A program made the position numbers and the translations under genes. The notes below the pieces were generated by a model. That model saw nothing but the letters and a program-made list of their open reading frames with translations. It did no database searches and was not told the DNA's origin. From Chloroflexota bacterium (GTDB lineage: Bacteria > Chloroflexota > Anaerolineae > Anaerolineales > Anaerolineaceae): DNA of 15,827 nt. The stretch lies in contig JAEYTI010000252.1 of the NCBI GenBank assembly GCA_023434145.1, positions 1 to 15,827 of the forward strand, given 5' to 3'. How positions within the stretch are numbered: position 1 is the stretch's first letter; each line of letters opens with the position of its first letter. Below are positions 1-6,741 of this stretch, in pieces.

Positions 1-2
1 CT

Positions 3-233
3 CCAGAAGAGGCCAATTGGCTTGTTGCGCCGGGCAGCATGGAGGAAGTGTTCGTGGATGGCGCATCCGCTGCGCTAGTGCGGGGTGGCTGGTACGAGAA
101 TACGAAACAATGGGAGAACAAAGGGCATCTGCAGCTATTTGTCTCGCATAACGGGCAGACTTACCTGTTTTCCACCAACGAAGACAATATTCCAGTTGAA
201 GAATTGATCCGCATCGCCGAGTCGCTACCATAA
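3..233 (+). CDS. C-terminal fragment of a probable DUF4367-type protein (5' end outside window)
   Basis: The reading frame is open from the left edge to a TAA stop at 231-233, so the visible 76 codons are the C-terminus of a longer gene. There is an internal Met at 39, but the frame stays open upstream of it. The sequence runs through a Gly/Val/Ala-rich strand (VFVDGASAALVRGGW), a tryptophan-containing strand, a strand ending in QTYLFST, and closes with a helix EELIRIAESLP. This resembles the end of DUF4367 domains, found in Firmicute and Chloroflexota anti-sigma factors and lipoproteins, where a final 'EELIRIAESL'-like helix is common. That match is from memory of the family. The N-terminal part (zinc finger, membrane anchor) cannot be seen, so the role is open. 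A 21-bp hairpin starts 12 bp after the stop. Confidence 0.6.
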   Translation, partial: PEEANWLVAPGSMEEVFVDGASAALVRGGWYENTKQWENKGHLQLFVSHNGQTYLFSTNEDNIPVEELIRIAESLP

Positions 234-244
234 AGATTGTTGAA

Positions 245-299
245 ATCCTATACACAAACAAGGTGCCGCCTGTCGCGACACCTTGTTTGTGTATAGGAT
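245..299. repeat. Perfect 21-bp hairpin between the DUF4367-like gene and tsaE
   Basis: Bases 245-265 are the exact reverse complement of 279-299, with a 13-nt loop (266-278). Inside it, TGTCGCGACA (271-280) is a second, self-complementary palindrome that overlaps the loop and the inner arm. The arm contains ACACAAACAAGG. The right arm is followed by CGAG and a TATAAT box rather than a U-tract, so it is a poor fit for an intrinsic terminator. The right arm overlaps the expected -35 region of the tsaE promoter. A protein-binding operator, an mRNA 3'-end stabiliser for the upstream gene, or a small dispersed repeat element are all possible. Confidence 0.85.
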
Positions 300-309
300 C
301 GAGTATAAT
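283..309 (+). promoter_or_regulatory. Probable promoter of the tsaE-tsaB-rimI operon
   Basis: A perfect -10 hexamer TATAAT lies at 304-309. A partial -35 match TTGTTT is at 283-288 with a 15-bp spacer, somewhat short, and lies inside the right arm of the 245-299 hairpin. The last T of the -10 is only six bases before the ATG at 316, so a start site at the usual distance would fall on or next to the A of the ATG. No Shine-Dalgarno sequence is present there, which fits a leaderless mRNA. Confidence 0.6.
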
Positions 310-315
310 TTTCCC

Positions 316-810
316 ATGCCGATTCTCGACGCCCGCTCCCTGGAATTCTTCAGCCGCAGCCCCGAACAGACACGCCGCCTGGGCGTCCGCCTGGGTGAAT
401 TGATCGACCCCGGTGACCTGATCTGCCTGATCGGTGACCTGGGCGCGGGGAAGACGACCCTGGTGCAGGGCATTGCCCAGGGATGGGGCACGCTCGACGC
501 TGTCTCCAGCCCAACGTTTGTACTGGTCAACCAGTACCGCCGCCCGGATGGAAGCTGCCTGTATCACCTGGACGCCTACCGCATGGCCTCGGCCTGGGAG
601 GCGGAGGATCTGGACCTGGACCGCATGATCGAGACCGGCCCGCTGATCGTGGAGTGGCCCGAGCGGATTCAAGAAGCCCTGCCGGGCGAACATTTGCAGA
701 TTAAGCTGCGCTGGGTCGCCGACGAGCAGCGGGCCATGGCGTTCCAGGGCAGGGGCAAACGATATGAGGATCTGCTGGCAGAGTTTCGCAAGAAGGTTTT
801 TGGAGGATAA
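316..810 (+). CDS. tsaE: tRNA t6A37 biosynthesis ATPase TsaE
   Basis: This 164-aa P-loop ATPase is of usual TsaE length. In the family it acts with TsaB and TsaD to transfer the threonylcarbamoyl group onto A37 of ANN-decoding tRNAs, ATP hydrolysis resetting the complex. Visible motifs: Walker A GDLGAGKTT at residues 40-48, the switch-like SPTF at 65-68, the HLDAYR segment at 84-89, and the VEWPER motif at 112-117. ATG 316 is chosen because more upstream in-frame starts lie inside the hairpin and promoter. There is no Shine-Dalgarno; the -10 box at 304-309 sits so close that the message may be leaderless. tsaB follows after 2 nt, so the two are very likely co-transcribed. Confidence 0.93.
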   Translation: MPILDARSLEFFSRSPEQTRRLGVRLGELIDPGDLICLIGDLGAGKTTLVQGIAQGWGTLDAVSSPTFVLVNQYRRPDGSCLYHLDAYRMASAWEAEDLDLDRMIETGPLIVEWPERIQEALPGEHLQIKLRWVADEQRAMAFQGRGKRYEDLLAEFRKKVFGG

Positions 811-812
811 GC

Positions 813-1481
813 ATGCTGCTGGCAGTGGATACTTCTACGTCATGGATCGGGCTGGCGCTCTACGATGGGGTGCGCGTGCTGGGCGAAATGACCTGGCAGG
901 CCAAGAATCATCACACCGTGGAGCTTTCACCGGGCATTCAAGAACTGATGCAGCGCTGCTCAGTGCGCACCATTGATTTGCAAGCTCTGGGCGTGGCGAT
1001 TGGACCAGGTTCCTTTACCAGCCTGCGCATTGGGCTGGCAATGGTAAAGGGCATGGCGCTGGCGCTGCGCATTCCCGTGGTGGGCGTGCCCTCGCTCGAT
1101 GCGCTGGTGGCAGCCCAGCCGGTGCAGCACAGCCAGCTCGCGGCCGTTTTGCAGGCCGGGCGCGGGCGGTTGGCCCTGGTTTGGTACGACGCGCTGGAAG
1201 GTAAATGGGTGGCGCGCGGCGAGCCGCAGATTACCACCGCCGATGAACTGGTACAACAGATTAGCAAGCCGACCCTGGTCGTGGGCGAGCTGGATGCCGA
1301 AGAGCGGCAGACCATACAGCGCCGTTATCGCAATGCAATCGTCGTATCTCCGGCGCAGTCGCTCCGGCGGCCTTCGTACCTGGCGGAGATTGCCTGGGAA
1401 CGCTGGCAGGCTGGCAGCGTGGATGACGCTGTATCGCTCGCGCCGATCTATCTGCATGTGGCGGGGGCAATCCCGGCTTAA
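813..1481 (+). CDS. tsaB: tRNA t6A37 biosynthesis scaffold protein TsaB
   Basis: A 222-aa ASKHA-fold protein, of usual TsaB length. TsaB is the inactive paralogue that dimerises with TsaD and bridges it to TsaE in the t6A-modifying complex. The sequence shows the N-terminal LAVDTSTSWIGLAL strand with its DTS turn (residues 6-8) and the TsaB signature GPGSFTSLRIGL at 64-75, followed by the helix and GVPSLDAL. A Shine-Dalgarno GGAGG at 802-806 lies six bases before ATG 813, inside the last codons of tsaE. The stop codon directly abuts the ATG of rimI, giving a tight tsaE-tsaB-rimI operon. The partner tsaD is not in the window. Confidence 0.93.
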   Translation: MLLAVDTSTSWIGLALYDGVRVLGEMTWQAKNHHTVELSPGIQELMQRCSVRTIDLQALGVAIGPGSFTSLRIGLAMVKGMALALRIPVVGVPSLDALVAAQPVQHSQLAAVLQAGRGRLALVWYDALEGKWVARGEPQITTADELVQQISKPTLVVGELDAEERQTIQRRYRNAIVVSPAQSLRRPSYLAEIAWERWQAGSVDDAVSLAPIYLHVAGAIPA

Positions 1482-1991
1482 ATGGAAGCCGAGTCGCGTA
1501 ACGGTACGCTGGTGATCCGTCCAATGTCTATGGAAGATATTGGGCGCGTGCATGCAATCGATTTGATGTCTTTTAGCATGCCGTGGAGTGAGCGCTCTTA
1601 TCGCTTTGAACTGACCGAAAACCGCAATGCTCAGGTGCTGGTGGCAGAGATCGTTGCCCCCGAAGGCCGCGAAGTGGTGGGGATGATTGTCGTCTGGGTG
1701 ATCCTGGATGAAGCGCACATCGCCACCATCGCCACGCATCCTGATTACCGCGGGCGAAAAATTGGTCGCAAGCTGCTGGCAAATGGGCTGCTGGCGGCGT
1801 ACAACCGTGGGGCGAGGCTTGCATACCTGGAAGTTCGCCGCAGCAATCTGACGGCCCAAAGCCTGTATGAGAAGTTTGGATTTTATGTGGCTGGTGAGCG
1901 GCCGCGGTACTATAAAGATAATAGCGAGGATGCCCTGTTGATGACCCTGGATTCTCTGGACCCCGAAATGCTCAGCCGCCTGGCCGAGTAA
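1482..1991 (+). CDS. rimI: GNAT N-acetyltransferase, ribosomal protein S18 alanine acetyltransferase RimI-type
   Basis: A 169-aa GNAT-fold enzyme. RimI acetylates the N-terminal alanine of ribosomal protein S18 using acetyl-CoA; in many bacteria its gene lies next to tsaB or tsaD, as here. Visible features: the substrate-loop SFSMPWSERSYRFEL (residues 30-44), the beta4/acetyl-CoA segment IATIATHPDYRGRKIGRKLL (80-99), and the C-terminal LEVRRSNLTAQSLYEKFGF followed by RPRYY, typical of RimI. In the pyrophosphate loop RGRKIG the central glycine of R-x-x-G-x-G is lysine, a variation I recall from other GNATs. The ATG directly follows the tsaB stop with zero spacing, suggesting translational coupling. 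Other GNAT substrates cannot be excluded, but context favours RimI. Confidence 0.88.
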   Translation: MEAESRNGTLVIRPMSMEDIGRVHAIDLMSFSMPWSERSYRFELTENRNAQVLVAEIVAPEGREVVGMIVVWVILDEAHIATIATHPDYRGRKIGRKLLANGLLAAYNRGARLAYLEVRRSNLTAQSLYEKFGFYVAGERPRYYKDNSEDALLMTLDSLDPEMLSRLAE

Positions 1992-2005
1992 GATCGGGGC
2001 TGCCT

Positions 2006-2013
2006 GAGGAGGT
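2006..2013 (+). promoter_or_regulatory. Strong Shine-Dalgarno fixing the TTG start of the uracil-DNA glycosylase
   Basis: GAGGAGGT at 2006-2013 is close to the full anti-16S consensus and lies five bases before TTG 2019. No ATG in frame lies near it (the next Met codon is about 50 codons into the protein, past the first two cysteine ligands), so the rare TTG start is well supported. Confidence 0.85.
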
Positions 2014-2018
2014 GGATC

Positions 2019-2786
2019 TTGGAAACTGACGCGATACCTGGCGCGAACGCGGCCCAACAGACACTGAATGAGGTGACGAGCCTGGTTTCTGCGTGCACGC
2101 GCTGTACGCTCAGCGCATCACGCAAGAAGGCGGTCCCCGGCGAAGGACCCGCAGCGGCCCGGATCATGATGATTGGTGAAGGCCCGGGCTTTTACGAGAA
2201 CGAACAGGGCCGTCCGTTTGTCGGCGCAGCGGGGCAGTTCCTCGATGCGCTTTTAGAGAAAGCTGGAGTGGCGCGGGCGGACGTGTTCATCACCAACGTG
2301 GTCAAGTGTCGCCCGCCGGGCAACCGCGATCCGCTGCCCGATGAACTTTTGGCCTGCGGCGAATACCTGGACCGGCAGATTGAGGCGATTAACCCGCTGG
2401 TGATCGTGACACTCGGGCGTTACTCCATGGGAAAATTTCTGCCAAACGTAAAGATTAGCGAAGTGCACGGCAAGCCGGTTTGGGTGCGCGCCCGGCTGGT
2501 GGTGCCTATGTTCCACCCGGCGGCAGCGCTACACCAGCCCTCATTAAAAACCAGCGTGGAGCGCGACTTCGCCCGCCTGCCCGAATGGATCGCTGAGGCG
2601 CGCAGCAGCTCGCATACGCTAAAGAAGCAGGTGGCGGAATCGCTTGCACCCTATTCGCCGGATGCTATGCCGCCCCAACCTATTCAAGAATCGCTGCTGG
2701 ACATGTTCGATCCGCAGCCCCAGGTGGAAGAGACAAAGGATCAAGCGGAGAGCAAAAATCCACCCAGGCAGTTGAGTTTATTTTAA
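2019..2786 (+). CDS. Family 4 (UDGa-type) 4Fe-4S uracil-DNA glycosylase with C-terminal clamp-binding motif
   Basis: A 255-aa uracil-DNA glycosylase, removing uracil from DNA to start base excision repair. Family 4 signs: GEGPGFYE at residues 53-60 followed by GRPFVGAAG, TNVVKCRPP at 92-100, and the leucine-loop-side motif MFHPAA at 164-169. Four cysteines, C26 and C29 (CTRC), C97 and C113, have the spacing of the family's 4Fe-4S ligands. The glycosylase domain ends near residue 195. A polar, probably disordered tail of about 60 residues follows and ends exactly in QLSLF (251-255), matching the bacterial beta-clamp pentapeptide QL[SD]LF; a second QxxLxxMF-like stretch is at 223-230. Translation starts at TTG behind a strong Shine-Dalgarno. 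It lies 27 bp after rimI and may be in the same transcript. Confidence 0.9.
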   Translation: METDAIPGANAAQQTLNEVTSLVSACTRCTLSASRKKAVPGEGPAAARIMMIGEGPGFYENEQGRPFVGAAGQFLDALLEKAGVARADVFITNVVKCRPPGNRDPLPDELLACGEYLDRQIEAINPLVIVTLGRYSMGKFLPNVKISEVHGKPVWVRARLVVPMFHPAAALHQPSLKTSVERDFARLPEWIAEARSSSHTLKKQVAESLAPYSPDAMPPQPIQESLLDMFDPQPQVEETKDQAESKNPPRQLSLF

Positions 2787-2804
2787 AAACAAGGTAAACT
2801 CAAC
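2771..2804. repeat. 10-bp inverted repeat spanning the glycosylase stop codon
   Basis: GTTGAGTTTA (2771-2780) is the exact reverse complement of 2795-2804, with a 14-nt loop that contains the TAA stop. It overlaps a second small palindrome, ACTTAC-T-GTAAGT (2803-2815). The following bases are TTACTG with no run of T, so it is at best a weak terminator. It could be an mRNA 3'-end structure or a chance repeat; ten perfect pairs at a stop codon make pure chance less likely. Confidence 0.5.
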
Positions 2805-2829
2805 TTACTGTAAGTCGATGGTTTTTACT

Positions 2830-2871
2830 GGGGGCAGGGGTGTTGGTCAATGCTGTGCCCACACCGCCCCC
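2830..2871. terminator. Possible G+C-rich hairpin (terminator or attenuator) upstream of the dehydrogenase gene
   Basis: GGGGGC (2830-2835) pairs with GCCCCC (2866-2871) and GGTGT (2839-2843) pairs with ACACC (2861-2865), giving 11 bp with a 3-nt bulge on the left arm and a 17-nt loop. It is followed by GGATTATATTT, a T-rich but interrupted stretch, so termination would be inefficient. TATATT at 2876-2881 could instead be a weak -10 element for the next gene, although no convincing -35 is seen. It marks the boundary between the housekeeping genes and the glycan cluster. Confidence 0.4.
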
Positions 2872-2912
2872 GGATTATATTTGGAAGCCAGGGGGTAGAA
2901 AAAAGGAAAACT

Positions 2913-4235
2913 ATGGATACCGACATCAAGAACCAACTCATTGGCCGTCTGAAGGATCGTTCGGCGGTTATATCGATCCTGGGATTGGGTTATGTGGGCC
3001 TGCCGCTGGCAGTAGTATTCGCCGAGGCGGGCTTCAAAGTTGTGGGCGTAGATCCCATTCAGCAAAAAGTGGATATGCTAATGCGGGGCGAGAGCTACGT
3101 GATGGATGTATCATCCGAAACGGTCGCCCGGCTGGTGAAAGAGGGGCGCATTCAGGCCACCACCGATTTCTCGGTGCTGCAAGATGCCGATGCCGTCAGT
3201 ATTTGCGTGCCCACGCCGCTGCGCAAGACCGGTGACCCCGACCTTTCCTTTATTATCAACGCCACCGAAGATCTGGCGAAGTATGTGCATCCTGGCATGG
3301 TGGTGGTGCTCGAATCGACCACCTACCCCGGTACTACCCGCGAGCTGATCCTGGATAAACTGACCGGCTGCTGCAACCTGGAAGTGGGTAAGGATGTTTT
3401 CCTGGCCTTCTCTCCAGAGCGCGTAGACCCGGGCCGCACCGACTGGACCACCATCAACACGCCCAAGGTTGTCGGTGGCATCACGCCCGACTGCACCGAT
3501 GTGGCAACGGAGTGGTACTGCCAGGCGCTGGAGACGGTCGTTCCGGTTTCTTCCGCCGAAGTGGCCGAGATGGCCAAGCTGCTGGAGAACACCTTCCGCA
3601 TGATTAACATCGGCATGGTGAACGAGTTGGCGATTATGTGCAACCGTTTAGGCATCGACGTGTGGGAAGTGATCGAAGCCGCGGCCACCAAACCGTTCGG
3701 TTTTATGAAGTTTACCCCTGGCCCCGGCCTGGGCGGGCACTGTATCCCGATCGACCCGCTGTATCTCTCGTGGAAGCTGCGTTCGATGAACTACACCGCT
3801 CGCTTTATCGAGCTGGCCTCCGAGATCAACACCGGCATGCCGCGCTTTGTGATCGGCAAGATCCAGGACGCGCTGAACGAGCACAGTAAGTCGCTGAAGG
3901 GCAGCAAGGTGCTGGTGCTGGGCGCCGCTTACAAGGCTGACATCGACGACCTGCGCGAATCGCCTGCCCTGGACGTGATCGGGCTGCTGCATGCCAAGGG
4001 CGCGGACGTTTCGTACCACGATCCCTACGTCAGCCACTTCCGCCACGACAACCTGGATATGACCTCCGTGCCGGACCTGATGCAGGCGGTGCGTGAAGCG
4101 GACTGCGTGGCAATTATTACCAACCACAAGGTGTACGATTACCCGGCCATCCTCGATGCCGCCAAGCTGATCGTCGATACCCGCAACGCGCTCGGCAAGC
4201 TTGGGCGCGAAAATGCCAAAGTTGTGAGACTGTAA
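2913..4235 (+). CDS. Nucleotide-sugar 6-dehydrogenase, UDP-N-acetylhexosamine (WbpA/WbpO/TviB-like) type
   Basis: A 440-aa member of the UDP-glucose/GDP-mannose dehydrogenase family, performing the NAD-dependent double oxidation of C6 of a UDP sugar to a uronic acid. The N-terminal Rossmann motif GLGYVGLPLA is at residues 24-33, the ESTTYPGTT motif at 134-142, the catalytic-cysteine segment PGPGLGGHCIPIDP at 269-282 with C277 as nucleophile, and the C-terminal domain motif GAAYKADIDDLRESP at 337-351. 'TKPFGFMKFTPGPGLGGHC' resembles UDP-GlcNAc/UDP-GalNAc dehydrogenases more than UDP-glucose dehydrogenases, so the product may be a UDP-N-acetylhexosaminuronate; this cannot be decided from the sequence alone. 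AAGGA at 2903-2907 precedes ATG 2913 by five bases; a longer open frame upstream lacks such a site. The epimerase gene starts 2 nt after the stop. Confidence 0.88.
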   Translation: MDTDIKNQLIGRLKDRSAVISILGLGYVGLPLAVVFAEAGFKVVGVDPIQQKVDMLMRGESYVMDVSSETVARLVKEGRIQATTDFSVLQDADAVSICVPTPLRKTGDPDLSFIINATEDLAKYVHPGMVVVLESTTYPGTTRELILDKLTGCCNLEVGKDVFLAFSPERVDPGRTDWTTINTPKVVGGITPDCTDVATEWYCQALETVVPVSSAEVAEMAKLLENTFRMINIGMVNELAIMCNRLGIDVWEVIEAAATKPFGFMKFTPGPGLGGHCIPIDPLYLSWKLRSMNYTARFIELASEINTGMPRFVIGKIQDALNEHSKSLKGSKVLVLGAAYKADIDDLRESPALDVIGLLHAKGADVSYHDPYVSHFRHDNLDMTSVPDLMQAVREADCVAIITNHKVYDYPAILDAAKLIVDTRNALGKLGRENAKVVRL

Positions 4236-4236
4236 G

Positions 4237-5214
4237 ATGGCAAGGTATCTGGTAACCGGGGCAGCAGGTTTCATCGCCTCACAGGTGTGCAATATGCTGC
4301 TCGATGACGGCCATGAAGTGGTTGGCATTGATAACCTGAACGACGCTTACGATGTGCGCCTGAAGGACTGGCGGCTTGCCCGGCTGGAGAAGCGATCTGG
4401 CTTCCAGTTCGAGCAGCGTGATATCGCCGAGCGTGAGGCAGTGAAGCAGGTGTTTGGCGAGCACGGCAAATTCGACGCGGTATTTAACCTGGCCGCTCGA
4501 GCTGGGGTGCGCGCCAGCGTGGAGAACCCGTGGGTGTTCGTCAACACCAACCTGACGGGCACGCTCAACTTGCTGGAATCGTGCAAAGAGCACAAGGTAC
4601 CGAAATTCATCCTCGCCTCCACGTCGAGCATCTACGGCGCAGACGCTCCGCAGCCCACGCCCGAGACGGCCAACAGCAGCTTGCCTTTGCAGCCCTATGC
4701 CGCCAGCAAAAAGGCCGCCGAGGTGATGTGCCACTCATACCACTACCTGCACGGGCTGGACGTAACCATCTTCCGCTACTTCACCGTCTACGGCCCTGCC
4801 GGGCGGCCCGATATGGTGATGTTCCGCTTCACGCAGTGGATCTCGGAGGGGCGCCCCGTGCTGCTCAACGGCGACGGCACGCAGTCGCGCGGCTTCACCT
4901 TTGTGGATGACATTGCCCGCGGAACCATTGCCGGTCTCAAGCCGCTGGGCTACGAGATTATCAATTTGGGCGGGCATGAGCCGATCACGATGAACGCCAT
5001 GGTTGAACGGCTGGAAAACTTAATCGGGTGCAAAGCCAATATCGAACAGCGGCCCTTCCACAAGGCAGACATGCTCTCGAACCTGGCGGACGTGAGCAAG
5101 GCGCGCAGCCTGCTTGGGTGGAAGGCTCAGGTCAATCTGGCAGATGGAATGCGTCGCCTGGTCGAATGGTATCAGCAAGAACGAAGCTGGGCCAGCCAGG
5201 TGATTACCGAGTAA
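4237..5214 (+). CDS. NAD-dependent sugar epimerase, UDP-glucuronate 4-epimerase-like
   Basis: A 325-aa extended short-chain dehydrogenase/reductase. It has the NAD-binding GAAGFIA at residues 8-14, the STSSIYG strand at 128-134 and the catalytic YAASK at 154-158 (Tyr154, Lys158). The segments LAARAGVRASVENP (85-98) and RYFTVYGPAGRPDM (180-193) are typical of UDP-glucuronate 4-epimerases. With the dehydrogenase one base upstream, the pair would supply a galacturonic-type UDP sugar: the dehydrogenase makes the uronate and this enzyme inverts C4. TviB-TviC and WbpO-WbpP are known pairs with the same two folds; which sugar is used here is inference. The gene is certainly co-transcribed with its neighbour. 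A 21-bp hairpin begins four bases after the stop. Confidence 0.87.
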   Translation: MARYLVTGAAGFIASQVCNMLLDDGHEVVGIDNLNDAYDVRLKDWRLARLEKRSGFQFEQRDIAEREAVKQVFGEHGKFDAVFNLAARAGVRASVENPWVFVNTNLTGTLNLLESCKEHKVPKFILASTSSIYGADAPQPTPETANSSLPLQPYAASKKAAEVMCHSYHYLHGLDVTIFRYFTVYGPAGRPDMVMFRFTQWISEGRPVLLNGDGTQSRGFTFVDDIARGTIAGLKPLGYEIINLGGHEPITMNAMVERLENLIGCKANIEQRPFHKADMLSNLADVSKARSLLGWKAQVNLADGMRRLVEWYQQERSWASQVITE

Positions 5215-5217
5215 TTG

Positions 5218-5262
5218 TTTTGTGTTTGTTGGCGCGACGTGGTCGCGCCAACAAACACAAAA
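5218..5262. repeat. Perfect 21-bp hairpin between epimerase and flippase genes
   Basis: Bases 5218-5238 are the exact reverse complement of 5242-5262, leaving only the 3-nt loop GTG. The inner part is G+C-rich (GGCGCGAC/GTCGCGCC), the outer part is TTTTGTGTTTGTT / AACAAACACAAAA. T-runs are at the 5' side and A-runs at the 3' side of the stem, the opposite of an intrinsic terminator on either strand. It starts four bases after the epimerase stop and lies 48 bp before the flippase start. Confidence 0.9.
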
Positions 5263-5310
5263 ATTAATTTTCGGATCGATAGTAACCCACATCCGCGGAG
5301 CAGGATATCA

Positions 5311-6741
5311 ATGAAATGGTTTTCTTCCCAGGCCGTGCGCGTCTGGCGGCACGACTGGCGACGTGACATCCTGCTCCGCCGGGTGCTGAAGAACTCGTCA
5401 TACCTGTTTGTAAGCAATGCCATCGGCGCGGTGCTGAGCATCGTCACGGCCAACCTGCTGGGTGTGGCTGGTTTTGGTGTGCTTGGCTTGCTAACAAGCT
5501 TCGTCTCGGGCGTGAATCGCTTATTCTCCTTCCGCATGGGCGACGTGGTGGTGAAGTATATGGGCGAGGCGCTAGCCCGTGAGGAGAGGGATCGCGCCGC
5601 AGCAGTGGTAAAAGCCGCCATGCTGGTTGAGTCGGTTACCAGCCTGGCCGCCTACGCCTTTCTCGTCATCGTCGCCCCGCTGGCGGCCCGTTACATAATC
5701 AAAGATGCCGTCACCAGCGATGCGTTGGAATCTTCACTTCTCTTGTTGTACGGACTATCGATCCTTGCCAATCTCACTACGGAAACATCCACCGGAATCT
5801 TGCAGGTGACCAACCACTTCCGCTCGCAGGCGCTCATTAGCCTGCTTCAGAGCGTGCTGGTAGCGGTGATGGTCGGCTTTGCCTACACACGCCAGGGTGG
5901 GCTGGAAATGGTCGTATGGGCCTACCTGATCGGTAGAATTATCCTGGGCACTGGGCCAATTTTGCTGGCCTTCTACTGGCTGCCGCGCGTGTTGGGCCAT
6001 GGCTGGTGGCGCGCGCCGTTGAGCCTTCTGCCGCCGCGCCGCGAGCTGGTACAATTTGCCGTCAGCACCAACTTCAGCGGTACGATCAACCTGATCGCCC
6101 GTGACTCGGAAGTGACCTGGGTAGGGCTGTTCTTCAATACCACCGTGGTGGGCTACTTCAAGACGGCGCTTTCGATTATTACGTTAATTGTCATGCCCAT
6201 TAATCCGCTGATCACCACCACCTATCCTGAGATCACCCGCGCATTTTCCTCCCGCAACTGGTCGCGCCTGCGCTCGCTGTTGCAGAAGGTCTCGCTCCTT
6301 GCTGCGGGTTGGACGGGCGCGGTGATTGTCGGCTTGGTGCTGGTGGGCCGGCAGGTGTTGTTTCAACCGTGGACGATTTTTGGCCGCACGTTTCAGGTCT
6401 ATGACAGTGAGTTCGCCCCCGCGCTGGGCGTGCTGATGGTTCTGATGATCGGCTTTGGCTGGGCCAACATCTTCTTCTGGAACCGTCCGCTGATGCTGGC
6501 GCAGGGGAAAGCTGGGCTGGCGCTGCGGGTCGGGTTCTGGTCGATGCTGGCAAAGGTGTCGATTGCGATGCTGGTATTTGTGCTGCTGCCACGGCTTGGT
6601 TTGCCGCGCCCCGGCTATATCATGGAAGCAGCGCTGCTTTCGGGCTATTTTTTGCTCTCGGTGGGCGTGCTGGTGTGGAGCGGATTACGCGAAATTGACC
6701 GCGCGGAAGCTGCCGCCATGCTGCAAGGAGAGCCGGCATGA
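5311..6741 (+). CDS. Polysaccharide flippase, Wzx/RfbX type (MOP superfamily)
   Basis: A 476-aa hydrophobic protein with about 12 to 14 predicted membrane spans. In the family, such proteins flip undecaprenyl-pyrophosphate-linked oligosaccharides from the cytoplasmic to the outer face. After a basic N-terminus, the first span contains LFVSNAIGAVLSIVTANLLG, followed by GVAGFGVLGLLTSFVSGVNR with the mobile-loop basic residues, and MGDVVVKYMGEALAREE. This pattern is typical of Chloroflexota and cyanobacterial Wzx-like proteins. ATG 5311 is chosen because the frame upstream runs through the hairpin; GGAG at 5297-5300 is ten bases upstream, a long but usable spacing. The stop overlaps the next ATG (ATGA at 6738-6741), so it is translationally coupled to the glycosyltransferase. 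Confidence 0.85.
   Translation: MKWFSSQAVRVWRHDWRRDILLRRVLKNSSYLFVSNAIGAVLSIVTANLLGVAGFGVLGLLTSFVSGVNRLFSFRMGDVVVKYMGEALAREERDRAAAVVKAAMLVESVTSLAAYAFLVIVAPLAARYIIKDAVTSDALESSLLLLYGLSILANLTTETSTGILQVTNHFRSQALISLLQSVLVAVMVGFAYTRQGGLEMVVWAYLIGRIILGTGPILLAFYWLPRVLGHGWWRAPLSLLPPRRELVQFAVSTNFSGTINLIARDSEVTWVGLFFNTTVVGYFKTALSIITLIVMPINPLITTTYPEITRAFSSRNWSRLRSLLQKVSLLAAGWTGAVIVGLVLVGRQVLFQPWTIFGRTFQVYDSEFAPALGVLMVLMIGFGWANIFFWNRPLMLAQGKAGLALRVGFWSMLAKVSIAMLVFVLLPRLGLPRPGYIMEAALLSGYFLLSVGVLVWSGLREIDRAEAAAMLQGEPA

Noticed and set aside
283..315. An earlier GTG-type start for TsaE (11 more residues)
   Set aside because: The extension lies in the hairpin arm and the -10 box, has no ribosome site, and TsaE proteins normally begin close to the residue chosen.
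960..2057. A 365-codon open frame on the minus strand across tsaB and rimI
   Set aside because: It is antisense to two well-supported genes, its translation is rich in His, Arg and Gln with no family motif, and long antisense frames are usual in G+C-rich DNA.
3648..4328. A 226-codon minus-strand frame opposite the dehydrogenase
   Set aside because: It mirrors the codon use of the strongly supported dehydrogenase on the + strand and shows no recognisable domain or ribosome site.
5218..5262. Intrinsic terminator of the dehydrogenase-epimerase pair
   Set aside because: The stem is strong, but it is followed by AAAAATTAATTTT with the A-run in the 3' arm; neither strand has a U-tract directly after the stem.
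298..5280. Shared GGATCGA near the right end of the first two long hairpins (and GGATCAA near the third) as an insertion target site
   Set aside because: A seven-base match at varying distances (inside the arm in one case, about 10 bp away in another) and absent at the fourth hairpin; not enough to claim a target site.
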